From contig DBBV01000018.1 of assembly GCA_002292375.1 (NCBI GenBank), forward strand, positions 53,038 through 117,037: DNA of 64,000 bases, read 5' to 3'. This DNA comes from Methylococcaceae bacterium UBA975 (GTDB lineage: Bacteria; Pseudomonadota; Gammaproteobacteria; Methylococcales; Cycloclasticaceae). The position numbers and the translations under genes were made by a program. Shown one piece after another: positions 47,108 through 56,021 of the stretch; the stretch's first letter is position 1, and each line of letters opens with the position of its first letter. A model generated the notes under the pieces. That model was not told the origin of the DNA. It was given only the letters and a program-made list of their open reading frames with translations, and did no database searches.

Positions 47108-47470
47108 ATGACGATGCAAACGGCAGTAATCGATAAAGAAATAGACATCTGTGCTTTAACAGATTTAATTGAAGATGCGGGTACAACGGCACTGATTAAT
47201 GACACGCAAATTGCGTTGTTTTACGTTAAAAAAACGGGTCAGGTATTTGCTTTGGAGAATTATGATCCATTCAGTGAAGCGAATGTGTTATCGCGGGGTA
47301 TCATCGGTAGTATAGGTGCGGATTTAGTGGTCGCTTCACCGATCTATAAACAGCATTTTAAGTTGCAAACAGGCGAGTGTGTAGAAGATACGAGCATTGC
47401 AGTAAAGGCCTACCCTGTTAATATACAAGACGGTCGTATTAGGCTGACTTTTTTAGGCAAAGGGAGCTAA
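47108..47470 (+). CDS. nirD: Nitrite reductase small subunit
   Basis: Rieske-like small subunit of 120 residues that partners NirB. Pattern: ICALTDLIEDAGTTALIND, IALFYVKKTGQVFALENYDPFSEANVLSRG, ASPIYKQHFKLQTGECVED (quoted in pieces). The Cys/His ligands of a true Rieske cluster are absent, as is normal for NirD. Five bases after nirB, four before the next gene. Confidence 0.94.
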   Translation: MTMQTAVIDKEIDICALTDLIEDAGTTALINDTQIALFYVKKTGQVFALENYDPFSEANVLSRGIIGSIGADLVVASPIYKQHFKLQTGECVEDTSIAVKAYPVNIQDGRIRLTFLGKGS

Positions 47471-47474
47471 TGCG

Positions 47475-48389
47475 ATGTCTCTAATTTATTACACCCTAGA
47501 TGTTTTTACCAAGACACCGTTTCAAGGGGCGCAAATAGCCGTGTTCCCTTTTGCGCAGTTGATACCTGAAGAATTATTGACACGTATTGCGAGCGAATTA
47601 AAGTTATCTGAAACGGTCTTTATTTACCCAAGCGAAGACAAAGGTAAATCATTCAATATACGAACATTTACCCCGCAAGGTGAAGTAGGTTTTGCAGGAC
47701 ACCCCTTGTTGGCAACGACCTATGTATTAGCAGAAAGCGGTCAAATTTCACTGGCCGACGCCGACACAACGATCTGTTTAAAACAAAAAGCGCAATCGGT
47801 TAACGCCACTTTATCTAGCGATGAGGCGGGTGGAAAATTTGTACAATTTACCCTGCAATGTAATCCCTTAGTGGACCGTTATACGCCCAGTACAAGCGAA
47901 CTGGCCCGCTTATTGTCGATCAGTGAAAGCGAGATTGTTCAAACCCCGTTTCATACCCGTTTGGTGTCTGATGGCTTACCGTACTTGGTCGTGCCATTGC
48001 ACTCGCAGCAAGCGATTCAATTTGCGCAATTTGATAGTAAAGCCTGGAGCGAGTCGAGTGCACCGGCGATGGCGGCACAAGAAATCCTCTTATTTAGTGC
48101 TAAAACTAGCACCAATGATAGTAATTTTCATGCCCGTTTGGTTGGCCCTAGTATTGGTTTTAATGAAGACCCACCGATTGGTTCAGCCATGCCGGTTTTT
48201 GCTGCTTACCTGGCCTCGCATGAGCATATAAGAGAAGGGACTTACAGCTTTACCATTGACCGCGGTAGCGAGCAAACACGTCGCAGCGTGTTGCAAATTG
48301 AAATGGATAAGCATCAAGGGCGGCCCCTGACAGTGCGTGTAGGTGGTCACTGTGTGTTAATCAGTAAAAATGAACTATTGATCGCTTAA
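47475..48389 (+). CDS. PhzF-family isomerase
   Basis: The 304-residue protein has the two-domain PhzF/diaminopimelate-epimerase-like fold: YTLDVFTKTPFQGAQIAVFP, the catalytic Glu in LKLSETVFIYPS, FTPQGEVGFAGHPLLATTYVL and the GFNEDPPIGSAMPVFAAYL region (family EDPxTGSA). PhzF isomerises DHHA in phenazine synthesis, but most family members have unknown substrates, and no other phenazine gene is present. It lies within the nitrate operon with 4- and 13-bp gaps, so it is co-transcribed. Role here unknown. Confidence 0.88.
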   Translation: MSLIYYTLDVFTKTPFQGAQIAVFPFAQLIPEELLTRIASELKLSETVFIYPSEDKGKSFNIRTFTPQGEVGFAGHPLLATTYVLAESGQISLADADTTICLKQKAQSVNATLSSDEAGGKFVQFTLQCNPLVDRYTPSTSELARLLSISESEIVQTPFHTRLVSDGLPYLVVPLHSQQAIQFAQFDSKAWSESSAPAMAAQEILLFSAKTSTNDSNFHARLVGPSIGFNEDPPIGSAMPVFAAYLASHEHIREGTYSFTIDRGSEQTRRSVLQIEMDKHQGRPLTVRVGGHCVLISKNELLIA

Positions 48390-48402
48390 GCAGGACGTAA
48401 TT

Positions 48403-50607
48403 ATGTTATTCGGTCGGGATAAAAAGAACCCCATTAAAATCGTTGATAAAAAAGCCGCAAAATGGACTTACGCCACCTGTGGGTATTGTTCGGTCGGTTG
48501 TTCTATTGAAGTAGCAACCAATATCGAAGGCAAAGTAGTAGGTTCTAGAGGCGTCGGTGGGGCAGATGTCAATCGAGGAAAACTTTGTGTTAAAGGTATT
48601 TTTGAACACGAATTATTTGACTCAGCGGGTCGTGGTGATAAGCCCTTAATTCGAGCTGCGATTAACGAGGGTTTTCGTGAAACGACATGGGATCAGGCCG
48701 CCAGCCATATGGCGACAAAAATCAATGACATTCAACAACGCTACGGACGCGACGCATTCGCCGTGGTATCAACTGGCCAGTTATTAACCGAAGAGTTTTA
48801 TACCCTAGGTAAATTAACCCGGGGGCTTATCGGTACCAATAATTACGATGGTAATACAACCCTGTGCATGGCTTCTGCAGTATCCGGTTATAAACGTTCA
48901 TTTGGTTCTGACGGCCCGCCGGGCTGCTATGAAGACTTTGAACACACAGGCTGCTTAATAGCATGGGGATCAAACCTACCAGAACAACACCCAATAATTT
49001 ATTGGCGATTGCAAGAAGCGCGTGAAAAACGCGACTTTCCGCTGATTGTTGTCGACCCTCGGGTTACCATGTTGGCACAAAAAGCTGATATTCATTTAGC
49101 GATAACACCGGGCACGGACTTAGTGTTATTAAACGCCTTGGCACACGTTATTATTAACGAAGGTTTACACGATAAAGCCTATATCGATGCTAATACTGTG
49201 GGTATAGAGGCGTTAACTTCAGAAGTTCAACATTACGACCCGACGACAGCAGCAAAGCTCTGTGGCATTGACGAGGACACCATTCGTAACGTCGCGCGTA
49301 TTTATGCCAAGGCGCCGACAGCGATGAGTATTTGGACCATGGGGATTAATCAAAGCACCCATGGATCTGACGGTGTGGTTGCTATCAATAACCTTAACCT
49401 TATCACCGCTAACATCGGTAAGCCGGGCGGTACCAGTCTATCAATAACTGGCCAATGCAATGCGATGGGAACGCGCGAATGGTCATCGTGCTCAGGCTTA
49501 CCAGGCTACCGTCAGCTAGAAAACCCAGAAGACCGCGAAGAAATTGGCCACTATTGGAAGGTAGACCCTGAGTTTTTTCCTAAAAAACGTGGTTTAGCAC
49601 AAACCGACATTTTTCCCGCGATTGAAAGTGGTGAGATCAAGGGTTTATGGTTGGTGGCAACTAACCCAATGACATCCATGCCCAACACTGAACGAATGCG
49701 AAAAACGTTGGCGAAACTCGACTTTTTAGTGGTGCAAGACAGTTATGCCGATGTAGAAACAAATCAATATGCACACCTGTATTTACCAGCAGCCACTTGG
49801 GCAGAAAAGGAGGGTGTGTTTACCAATACCGAGCGTCGCGTGAATATTGTTCGAAAAGTAACTGATGCGCCGGGTGAGTCAAAGGCTGATTTTGAAATTT
49901 TCAATTTGCTGGCAAAACAATTTGAAGGCAGTAAGGCCATGAGTTTTCCAGAACAGCCGCAGGCAGCGTTCGAAGAAATGAAGACCTTATCGAAAGGCCG
50001 TTTGGCTGATATTTCGGGTATGAGCCATGATTTAATAGAAAAACAACGGGGTATACAATGGCCATATACCGATGAGCAGGCCAGTCGTGGTGAGTTACCA
50101 CCAGCCGGTGGTAAGCGTTTGTACACCACGCCTGCGAGTTTTCGTTTTGCTGATGGAAAGGCCAAATTAATTGCCTTACCGTTTATCAATAACAATGAGG
50201 TGCCCGATGAACAGTTTCCTTTTTGGCTTAATACAGGTCGCTTAGTGGAGCATTTTCATACACGCACTAAAACCGGCAAGCTCGGCAATACCAATAAATA
50301 CAGCCCGATTCCGTTTATGGAAATAAACCCCGATGCAGCGCAGGATTTGGGCATTGAACAGGGTGAGTATGTGCGTTGCATTTCTAGACGAGGCGATGCA
50401 GTCGTTATGGCCATGTTAACCCAGCGTGTTCCTAGGAATATGGTGTTTATACCCTTCCATTATTTTGATTGTGTGAATCGTTTAACCCTCGGTTTACTCG
50501 ATCCGCATTCGCGTCAACCTGCTTATAAACAGGCCGCTATCACCATTGAAATACTTGAAGATCAGCAAGCCGCCGCACAACTGAGTATGGAAATGCGTCG
50601 TTTTTAA
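48403..50607 (+). CDS. Assimilatory nitrate reductase, molybdopterin catalytic subunit
   Basis: Mo-bis-MGD oxidoreductase of 734 residues (NarB/NasA-like). The N-terminal [4Fe-4S] ligands are Cys26, Cys29, Cys33 and Cys62 (ATCGYCSVGC ... GKLCVKG). Also seen are DGNTTLCMASAVSGYKRSFGSDGPPGCYED (Mo-ligand Cys region LCMAS), HPIIYWRLQEAREK, GTDLVLLNALAHVIINEG, QCNAMGTREWSSCSGLPGYR and the C-terminal NTGRLVEHFHTRTKTGK. There is no Tat signal, so it is cytoplasmic. It lacks the C-terminal [2Fe-2S] domain of Klebsiella NasA (866 residues). Electrons probably come from the next gene's product. Confidence 0.92.
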   Translation: MLFGRDKKNPIKIVDKKAAKWTYATCGYCSVGCSIEVATNIEGKVVGSRGVGGADVNRGKLCVKGIFEHELFDSAGRGDKPLIRAAINEGFRETTWDQAASHMATKINDIQQRYGRDAFAVVSTGQLLTEEFYTLGKLTRGLIGTNNYDGNTTLCMASAVSGYKRSFGSDGPPGCYEDFEHTGCLIAWGSNLPEQHPIIYWRLQEAREKRDFPLIVVDPRVTMLAQKADIHLAITPGTDLVLLNALAHVIINEGLHDKAYIDANTVGIEALTSEVQHYDPTTAAKLCGIDEDTIRNVARIYAKAPTAMSIWTMGINQSTHGSDGVVAINNLNLITANIGKPGGTSLSITGQCNAMGTREWSSCSGLPGYRQLENPEDREEIGHYWKVDPEFFPKKRGLAQTDIFPAIESGEIKGLWLVATNPMTSMPNTERMRKTLAKLDFLVVQDSYADVETNQYAHLYLPAATWAEKEGVFTNTERRVNIVRKVTDAPGESKADFEIFNLLAKQFEGSKAMSFPEQPQAAFEEMKTLSKGRLADISGMSHDLIEKQRGIQWPYTDEQASRGELPPAGGKRLYTTPASFRFADGKAKLIALPFINNNEVPDEQFPFWLNTGRLVEHFHTRTKTGKLGNTNKYSPIPFMEINPDAAQDLGIEQGEYVRCISRRGDAVVMAMLTQRVPRNMVFIPFHYFDCVNRLTLGLLDPHSRQPAYKQAAITIEILEDQQAAAQLSMEMRRF

Positions 50608-50635
50608 CCTTAATCAATAGCCAATAAGAATTCCT

Positions 50636-52525
50636 ATGTTCGAAGTAAGAAGTGATGAACCCAAATACGCCTTTTTGTGGGATAAAGAGACAAAAGCCAA
50701 CAATATTTATGGTGACTCAATTGATCTGGCCTCGCAACAAAGCGATTTATACGGTGAAAGCTTACACATTAATGGTGACGCTGCATTAGGTGAAAACCCT
50801 AACCGTTATAAGCAGCACGGCTTTTATCTGAACGCTGATAATTGTATCGGTTGTCATGCTTGTGAAGCGGCGTGCAGTGAAAAAAATGACAACCCTGCGC
50901 ATATTTCTTTTCGTTCGGTCGGCTATGTGGAAGGGGGTACCTACCCTGATTACCAACGGCTGAATATTTCAATGGCGTGCAATCATTGTGATGACCCCGT
51001 CTGTTTAAAGGGCTGCCCAACACGTGCTTACACCAAGTATGCTGAATATGGCGCGGTATTACAGGACCCGGATATTTGCTTTGGTTGTGGTTACTGTACT
51101 TGGGTTTGTCCGTATAACGCACCACAACTAGACCCCGTAAAAGGTGAAGTCAGCAAGTGCAATATGTGCGTTGATCGTTTAGAAGTCGGATTAAAACCGG
51201 CGTGTGTCTCTGCCTGTTTAGGCAATGCGCTGGACTTTGGTGTAATCGAAAACGTGCCAGAGAATAGACAAGAGTGTAAAACCGACATACCCGGCTTTCC
51301 GACCGCTGATATTACTCACCCTAATATTCGTTTTCAACAGTCGCGTCAGGACAAACGTGAGATGACACGCACCGACTCGATGCCCTTGAAATATCATAAA
51401 GATGACCAGAACGGTAAATACCAAGCTGTGGTCGATGCAAAAAAAGGCAGTAAAAAACATTGGAATTGGAAGGCCTTGTTGATGACGCATGAGAGTTCCC
51501 ATGTGATTTTTACCCTGGCGACGCAAGCAATTGTCGGCGCTTTCATATTGCTGGTACTGGGTAACTTTATGGCAGTGCCAGCCTTTGTAGCGATTAAGTC
51601 ATCGCTTGCTTTTGTGCCCTTATTAATCATGATGAACCTAGTATTAAGTTATGGCCTATTTAAATTGAATATGCACTTAGGCAAACCACACCGTTTTTAT
51701 CGCGGTTTTTACAACCTACGCCACTCACCGGTAAGCCGTGAAATTGCAGGGGTTAGTCTGTTTTACGGCGCCTTGTTAGCGTATACCTTCTTTAGCTTAT
51801 TGGATCTAACGCTAGCGGCAACTATTGTTGCGGTTGTGGGGTTAATCAGCGGCCCTGTCGGCGTGTTTTATATGTATAAGCTGTACCGCATTAAAGCGCG
51901 GCCCTTCTGGGACCATTGGCAAACGGGCACGTCTTTTGTTGCTAACAGTTTGATTTTAGGCAGTTTAATTCTTGCTGTGGCAGGCCTGATGAGCGGTGTT
52001 GGTACAGCGACACTGTCAGTATTGCTTGTCTGCATGTTAGTAGGCTTGTTACTTGAAGCTGTGGGTCATATCGGGCATGCGAACGATTTAAAGTCGCGGC
52101 AAGGCGAGGGTGCGGCCTCTTGGTATGAGCAAACGACTAAGTTTGGCTGGCCGTATATTATTAGCAATGGGTTACTCGGTTCAGCGCTTGTTTTGGCTGC
52201 TGGTTTAATGCTTAACCCTAGTTCAATACTCGGTTGGCTGTTATTAGCGGTTGTTATCACCGCTCAAGCGGCTATCAGACGATCCTTGTTTTTCGCACTT
52301 GTGATACCAACGACCATGCCAGGTGCTTTTTTCTGGAAAAACAAGGGATTCGAGGAACATGCGAAAGAAAGTGGTTTAGCTAAGATGCCGCAAGTTGGTG
52401 TGGAATACGAGCGGCATAGAACGTTTAAATTTGACGAGCTGATTGCAACAATCAAAGCCACAACGTTAAAAGAGGCGTTTGAGCAAACAAAAAGTATTTT
52501 TGTTTGGAAGTCGTTAAACAAATAA
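50636..52525 (+). CDS. Fused FeS-cluster / DmsC-like membrane anchor subunit for nitrate reductase
   Basis: A 629-residue natural fusion. The N-terminal half (about 60-240) is a DmsB-like ferredoxin with four Cys clusters: CIGCHACEAAC, CNHCDDPVCLKGCP, CFGCGYCTWVCP and CNMCVD with CVSAC. The C-terminal half (about 285-570) is a DmsC/NrfD-type anchor of about eight helices (HVIFTLATQAIVGAFILLVL, HLGKPHRFYRGFYNLRHS, EIAGVSLFYGALLAYTF). DmsC-type anchors oxidise quinol. Placed 28 bp after the nitrate reductase gene, it would feed quinol electrons to it on the cytoplasmic side. Confidence 0.9.
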   Translation: MFEVRSDEPKYAFLWDKETKANNIYGDSIDLASQQSDLYGESLHINGDAALGENPNRYKQHGFYLNADNCIGCHACEAACSEKNDNPAHISFRSVGYVEGGTYPDYQRLNISMACNHCDDPVCLKGCPTRAYTKYAEYGAVLQDPDICFGCGYCTWVCPYNAPQLDPVKGEVSKCNMCVDRLEVGLKPACVSACLGNALDFGVIENVPENRQECKTDIPGFPTADITHPNIRFQQSRQDKREMTRTDSMPLKYHKDDQNGKYQAVVDAKKGSKKHWNWKALLMTHESSHVIFTLATQAIVGAFILLVLGNFMAVPAFVAIKSSLAFVPLLIMMNLVLSYGLFKLNMHLGKPHRFYRGFYNLRHSPVSREIAGVSLFYGALLAYTFFSLLDLTLAATIVAVVGLISGPVGVFYMYKLYRIKARPFWDHWQTGTSFVANSLILGSLILAVAGLMSGVGTATLSVLLVCMLVGLLLEAVGHIGHANDLKSRQGEGAASWYEQTTKFGWPYIISNGLLGSALVLAAGLMLNPSSILGWLLLAVVITAQAAIRRSLFFALVIPTTMPGAFFWKNKGFEEHAKESGLAKMPQVGVEYERHRTFKFDELIATIKATTLKEAFEQTKSIFVWKSLNK

Positions 52526-52669
52526 TAAGTTGAACGCTAAAACGTCCGCGATACGCTCAGGTTTAATGCTTAGCGCAGTCGCTTTACCTGTGTGGAGTTA
52601 TTTTCCTTAAAGTAACAACGAAGCTTTGCTGGTATCTGCTAAGATTGACGTTTTATACGTGAATAGCCA

Positions 52670-53035
52670 ATGAGCCAAGCAGCCAATATATTTGACCTGA
52701 CAGCCGCTGATCTGATGCCCAATGATTTAGACAAGGAGCAGTTGGATGTACTGCTGCAAAGCGAGCAAATCAAAATAGAGAGAATTGTCTCAACAGGTCA
52801 CTCTTCTCTCGAAACGGGTTGGTACGATCAGGCACAAAACGAATGGGTGATGGTGTTGGCAGGAGAAGCCATTTTATCATTTGAAGAAACAGAAGATCGT
52901 CATCTAAGCGCCGGCAGCTACCTCAATATACCGGCACACACTCGACATAGGGTGAAGTGGACGAGTCCTGCAACGGCGACTATTTGGTTGGCTATACATT
53001 ACCCTACGGATGCCAGGATTAAGCATCAACATTAA
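52670..53035 (+). CDS. Cupin-domain protein, function unknown
   Basis: Single-domain cupin of 121 residues. The barrel is marked by HSSLETGWYDQAQNEWVMVLAGEAILSFEE and the second motif LSAGSYLNIPAHTRHRVKWTS (quoted in parts: AGSYLNIPAHTRHRV). Only part of the classical metal ligand set (Glu, His) is kept. It follows the nitrate operon by 144 bp with its own leader region and ends before a shared terminator; a link to nitrate assimilation is not shown. Confidence 0.8.
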   Translation: MSQAANIFDLTAADLMPNDLDKEQLDVLLQSEQIKIERIVSTGHSSLETGWYDQAQNEWVMVLAGEAILSFEETEDRHLSAGSYLNIPAHTRHRVKWTSPATATIWLAIHYPTDARIKHQH

Positions 53036-53063
53036 TGGTCATCAAGGGTACTAAGGCATAGAT

Positions 53064-53092
53064 AAAAAAACCGCGATAAATCGCGGTTTTTG
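53064..53092. terminator. Bidirectional intrinsic terminator
   Basis: AAAAAAACCGCGAT and ATCGCGGTTTTT form a strong hairpin with A/T flanks, between the cupin gene and the convergent end of the nrt operon. Confidence 0.92.
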
Positions 53093-53113
53093 TTGTTGTG
53101 TTTATTTAAGCGA

Positions 53114-54790
53114 TTAATGCGCATCACAATCCGCTAAAAAAGTCAGTAATTCTTCCCGGTACCGATAGTAATCGGGGTGAGAGACCAGCGCCTTACGCGT
53201 GCGCGGCCGTGGTAAATCCACCGTCATTATCTTGCCAACTTTGGCATTAGGTCCATTGGTCATCATGACAACACGGTCAGCCAGCAAAATGGCTTCGTCA
53301 ACATCATGCGTCACCATAATGGCCGTCACTTTAGTACGCGTCCAAACTTCCATGAGCACCTCTTGTAGCTCCCACCTTGTTAAGGAGTCTAACATTCCGA
53401 ATGGCTCATCTAGTAAAAGCAATTTTGGCGATAAAGCAAAGGCACGTGAAATACCGACACGCTGTTTCATACCATTTGAAAGGTCAGCTGCTTTCTTATT
53501 TAACGCGTCACTTAAGCCGACCTTACTTAAATAATACTCAACAATACTGTTTCGTTCTGCTTTACTACAATGCGGGTAGACCCGTTCGACGCCTAAGGCA
53601 ACGTTTTCTTTTGCACTTAACCAAGGAAATAGACTGGGCGCTTGGAAAACAACTGCTCTATCAGGGCCCGCGGCATTAATTTCTTTTTTATCTAACACAA
53701 TGCCACCATCGCTGATATCGGTTAACCCTGCGGTCATAGACAACACCGTTGATTTACCGCAACCCGAATGGCCAATAATTGAAATAAACTCACCTTTTTC
53801 TATGTTGAGCTCAAACTTATCGACCACGGTTAATGGGCCTTTGGGTGTTGGGTAGACTTTTGTCAGATTAAAATACTCCAGGTATTTTTTATCCCCCATA
53901 TTGCTTGCATAAGACTTTAATACGTCAGGCTTTTCATCACTTAAACCAAAGCTACTTGCTGTGTTAGGTTGGACATTGGGTAATTGATAAATATTACTGC
54001 CTGGATCAATGCCATCTACCATGCCGACATGCATTAAATATTGGGTGATATCACTGCGTAATTTTTTGAATTTTTCGTCATGGTTGATTGCTGTTCTATC
54101 ACGTGGGCGCGGTAAATCAACAATAAATTCAGGGCCAAAGGTGGCCTTTGGACCTGGGTTTAGCGGAATAATTCGATCGGCCATGATCAGTCCTTCGTCT
54201 ACATCATTGGTGATCAGAACAACGGTTTTTTTCTCTTGTTCCCAAATTCTAATGATTTCATCTTGAAGGTTTGCGCGGGTAAGTGCATCCAGCGCGCTGA
54301 GTGGTTCATCTAGTAATAAAACCTCAGGGCTAGCAGCGAGGGCACGGGCAACATTTACTCGCTGCCTCATGCCGCCTGATAGCTCTGACGGGTGTCGATG
54401 TGTGGCGTGTGATAGCCCAACCATGTTGATGTACTTTTCGATGCGTTGTTTGCGCTCAGATTTGGATAGGTCGCTAAAGACCGAGTCAACGGCTAAAGCT
54501 ACATTGCCAAAAACGGTTAACCACGGCATTAAGGAGTAACTTTGGAAAACAACACCACGATCGGAACTTGGGCCAGTGACTTTTTTACCCTGCAGGGTCA
54601 CTTCACCACTATCGGGTTTAATTAAGCCAGCAATGGTAGAAATAAGCGTGGTTTTACCCGTGCCTGAAAAACCAACAATAGCAACAAATTCGCCTGCTTT
54701 AATTTCAAGGTTAATATTGCTGAGAACGTCACTTTTATTGTGACCGCTACCATAGGACTTACTAATGTTTTTAAGTGCTAAAAATGACAT
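53114..54790 (-). CDS. Nitrate ABC transporter ATPase with two fused nucleotide-binding domains (NrtC-NrtD type)
   Basis: The 558 residues contain two complete ABC ATPase domains. Domain 1 (about 1-250): Walker A GFSGTGKT (40-47), signature LSGGMRQRV, Walker B EVLLLDEPLSALD, and an H-loop that reads ITNDVDEG, with Asn195 in place of the switch His. Domain 2 (about 305-555): Walker A GHSGCGKS, LSNGMKQRV, LLLLDEPFGMLD and a normal MVTHDVDEA. Cyanobacterial NrtC and NrtD are separate polypeptides; here both ATPases are in one chain. It lies 11 bp after the permease gene. Confidence 0.93.
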   Translation of the reverse strand: MSFLALKNISKSYGSGHNKSDVLSNINLEIKAGEFVAIVGFSGTGKTTLISTIAGLIKPDSGEVTLQGKKVTGPSSDRGVVFQSYSLMPWLTVFGNVALAVDSVFSDLSKSERKQRIEKYINMVGLSHATHRHPSELSGGMRQRVNVARALAASPEVLLLDEPLSALDALTRANLQDEIIRIWEQEKKTVVLITNDVDEGLIMADRIIPLNPGPKATFGPEFIVDLPRPRDRTAINHDEKFKKLRSDITQYLMHVGMVDGIDPGSNIYQLPNVQPNTASSFGLSDEKPDVLKSYASNMGDKKYLEYFNLTKVYPTPKGPLTVVDKFELNIEKGEFISIIGHSGCGKSTVLSMTAGLTDISDGGIVLDKKEINAAGPDRAVVFQAPSLFPWLSAKENVALGVERVYPHCSKAERNSIVEYYLSKVGLSDALNKKAADLSNGMKQRVGISRAFALSPKLLLLDEPFGMLDSLTRWELQEVLMEVWTRTKVTAIMVTHDVDEAILLADRVVMMTNGPNAKVGKIMTVDLPRPRTRKALVSHPDYYRYREELLTFLADCDAH

Positions 54791-54801
54791 ATCAATTCCT
54801 C

Positions 54802-55953
54802 CTACATTGCGTCGCCATAAGAGAAGTATTTTTGCAGAGTCAACATGATGCGATCGAGCATAAAGCCGATAATACCAATAGTGAACACAGCAACCATGAT
54901 TTTCCCCAATGATTGTGAACTGCCATTTTGGAACTCATCCCAAACGAACTTACCCAGCCCTGGGTTTTGAGCTAACATTTCTGCTGCAATTAAAACCATC
55001 CAGCCCACCCCAAGCGATAGACGTAAACCAGTAAAAATTAACGGTAAAGCACTCGGTAAAACGATTTTAGTCACCGTTTTCCACCATCCCAACTGTAGTA
55101 CCTTTGACACATTCATCAAATCCTTATCGATGGTAGATACGCCAACCGCAGTATTAATGAGGGTTGGCCATAACGAACACAGGGTAACGGTAATAGCAGA
55201 AACGAGGAATGATTTACTGAATGTCGCTTCACCTTCAACCACATACAGTGCACTAACGATGAGTGTGACGATTGGTAACCAAGCGAGGGGTGAAACAGGC
55301 TTAAATATTTGTATGATTGGGTTGATGGCCGCATTAAATGCAGGGCTTAAGCCACAAATAACCCCCAATGGAATCGCGACAACAGAGGCTAATACAAACC
55401 CTGCGAAAACAGTCCATAAGCTAGTCATGATTTGTTGAGGGTAGGTGGCTTTGCCAGTGTAATCACGAATCTTAATGGCAGCATCTGGGTTTTTTTCAAG
55501 TTTTTTTGCGTTACGAACCTCTTGACGTTTGTAGAAAGCGACTTCTTTTTCTTTCTCTTTGTAATGGTCGGCAGCAAGGCTTTTAGTTTCTTGCCATACC
55601 GCAGCAGGTCCAGGAATAGCACCGAGGCTGGTTTGAATCTTAGCGGCCCCCCAGTCCCAAAATCCAATGAAGATCAGCATGGCAAGTACGGGAACGCCAA
55701 TGACTTTTAAGATGTCTTTTAACTGTTCTACAGGCTCCTCACCGGCCAATAATTTAACGATGGGTATAAACCAAGTAAAACCGATCAGCTCTAAAAAGTT
55801 ATTAATTTTTACTGAGATTTTAACGCCTTCATTAGCGACTTTCTTCTGGGGCGCATTAACATTACTCTCTAATGGCTGCGTGTTTGAGTTGGATGTAAGC
55901 TTGCCATCGCCTTTTTCAAGTTGTTTATTGTCTAATGCTGTATTAACAGACAT
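54802..55953 (-). CDS. nrtB: Nitrate ABC transporter permease
   Basis: Inner-membrane permease of the NitT/TauT type, 383 residues. The cytoplasmic N-terminal extension of about 60 residues has no membrane character. A first helix (VIGVPVLAMLIFIGFWDWG), a charged periplasmic segment (EKEKEVAFYKRQEVRNAKKL), then the ABC permease core IMTSLWTVFAGFVLASVVAIPLGVICG and the coupling motif region GVSTIDKDLMNVSKVLQLG follow. It is the second gene of nrtA-nrtB-nrtCD. Confidence 0.93.
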   Translation of the reverse strand: MSVNTALDNKQLEKGDGKLTSNSNTQPLESNVNAPQKKVANEGVKISVKINNFLELIGFTWFIPIVKLLAGEEPVEQLKDILKVIGVPVLAMLIFIGFWDWGAAKIQTSLGAIPGPAAVWQETKSLAADHYKEKEKEVAFYKRQEVRNAKKLEKNPDAAIKIRDYTGKATYPQQIMTSLWTVFAGFVLASVVAIPLGVICGLSPAFNAAINPIIQIFKPVSPLAWLPIVTLIVSALYVVEGEATFSKSFLVSAITVTLCSLWPTLINTAVGVSTIDKDLMNVSKVLQLGWWKTVTKIVLPSALPLIFTGLRLSLGVGWMVLIAAEMLAQNPGLGKFVWDEFQNGSSQSLGKIMVAVFTIGIIGFMLDRIMLTLQKYFSYGDAM

Positions 55954-56021
55954 GGTATTACCTCTGATTGGTTAAGTAAGCACCCGCAACATTACGGGTG
56001 CTTACTGTTGATATACGGTGG

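Noticed and set aside
47108..47470. NirD missing its Rieske ligands as a loss-of-function sign
   Set aside because: Loss of the Cys/His ligands is normal for NirD of the NirBD type.
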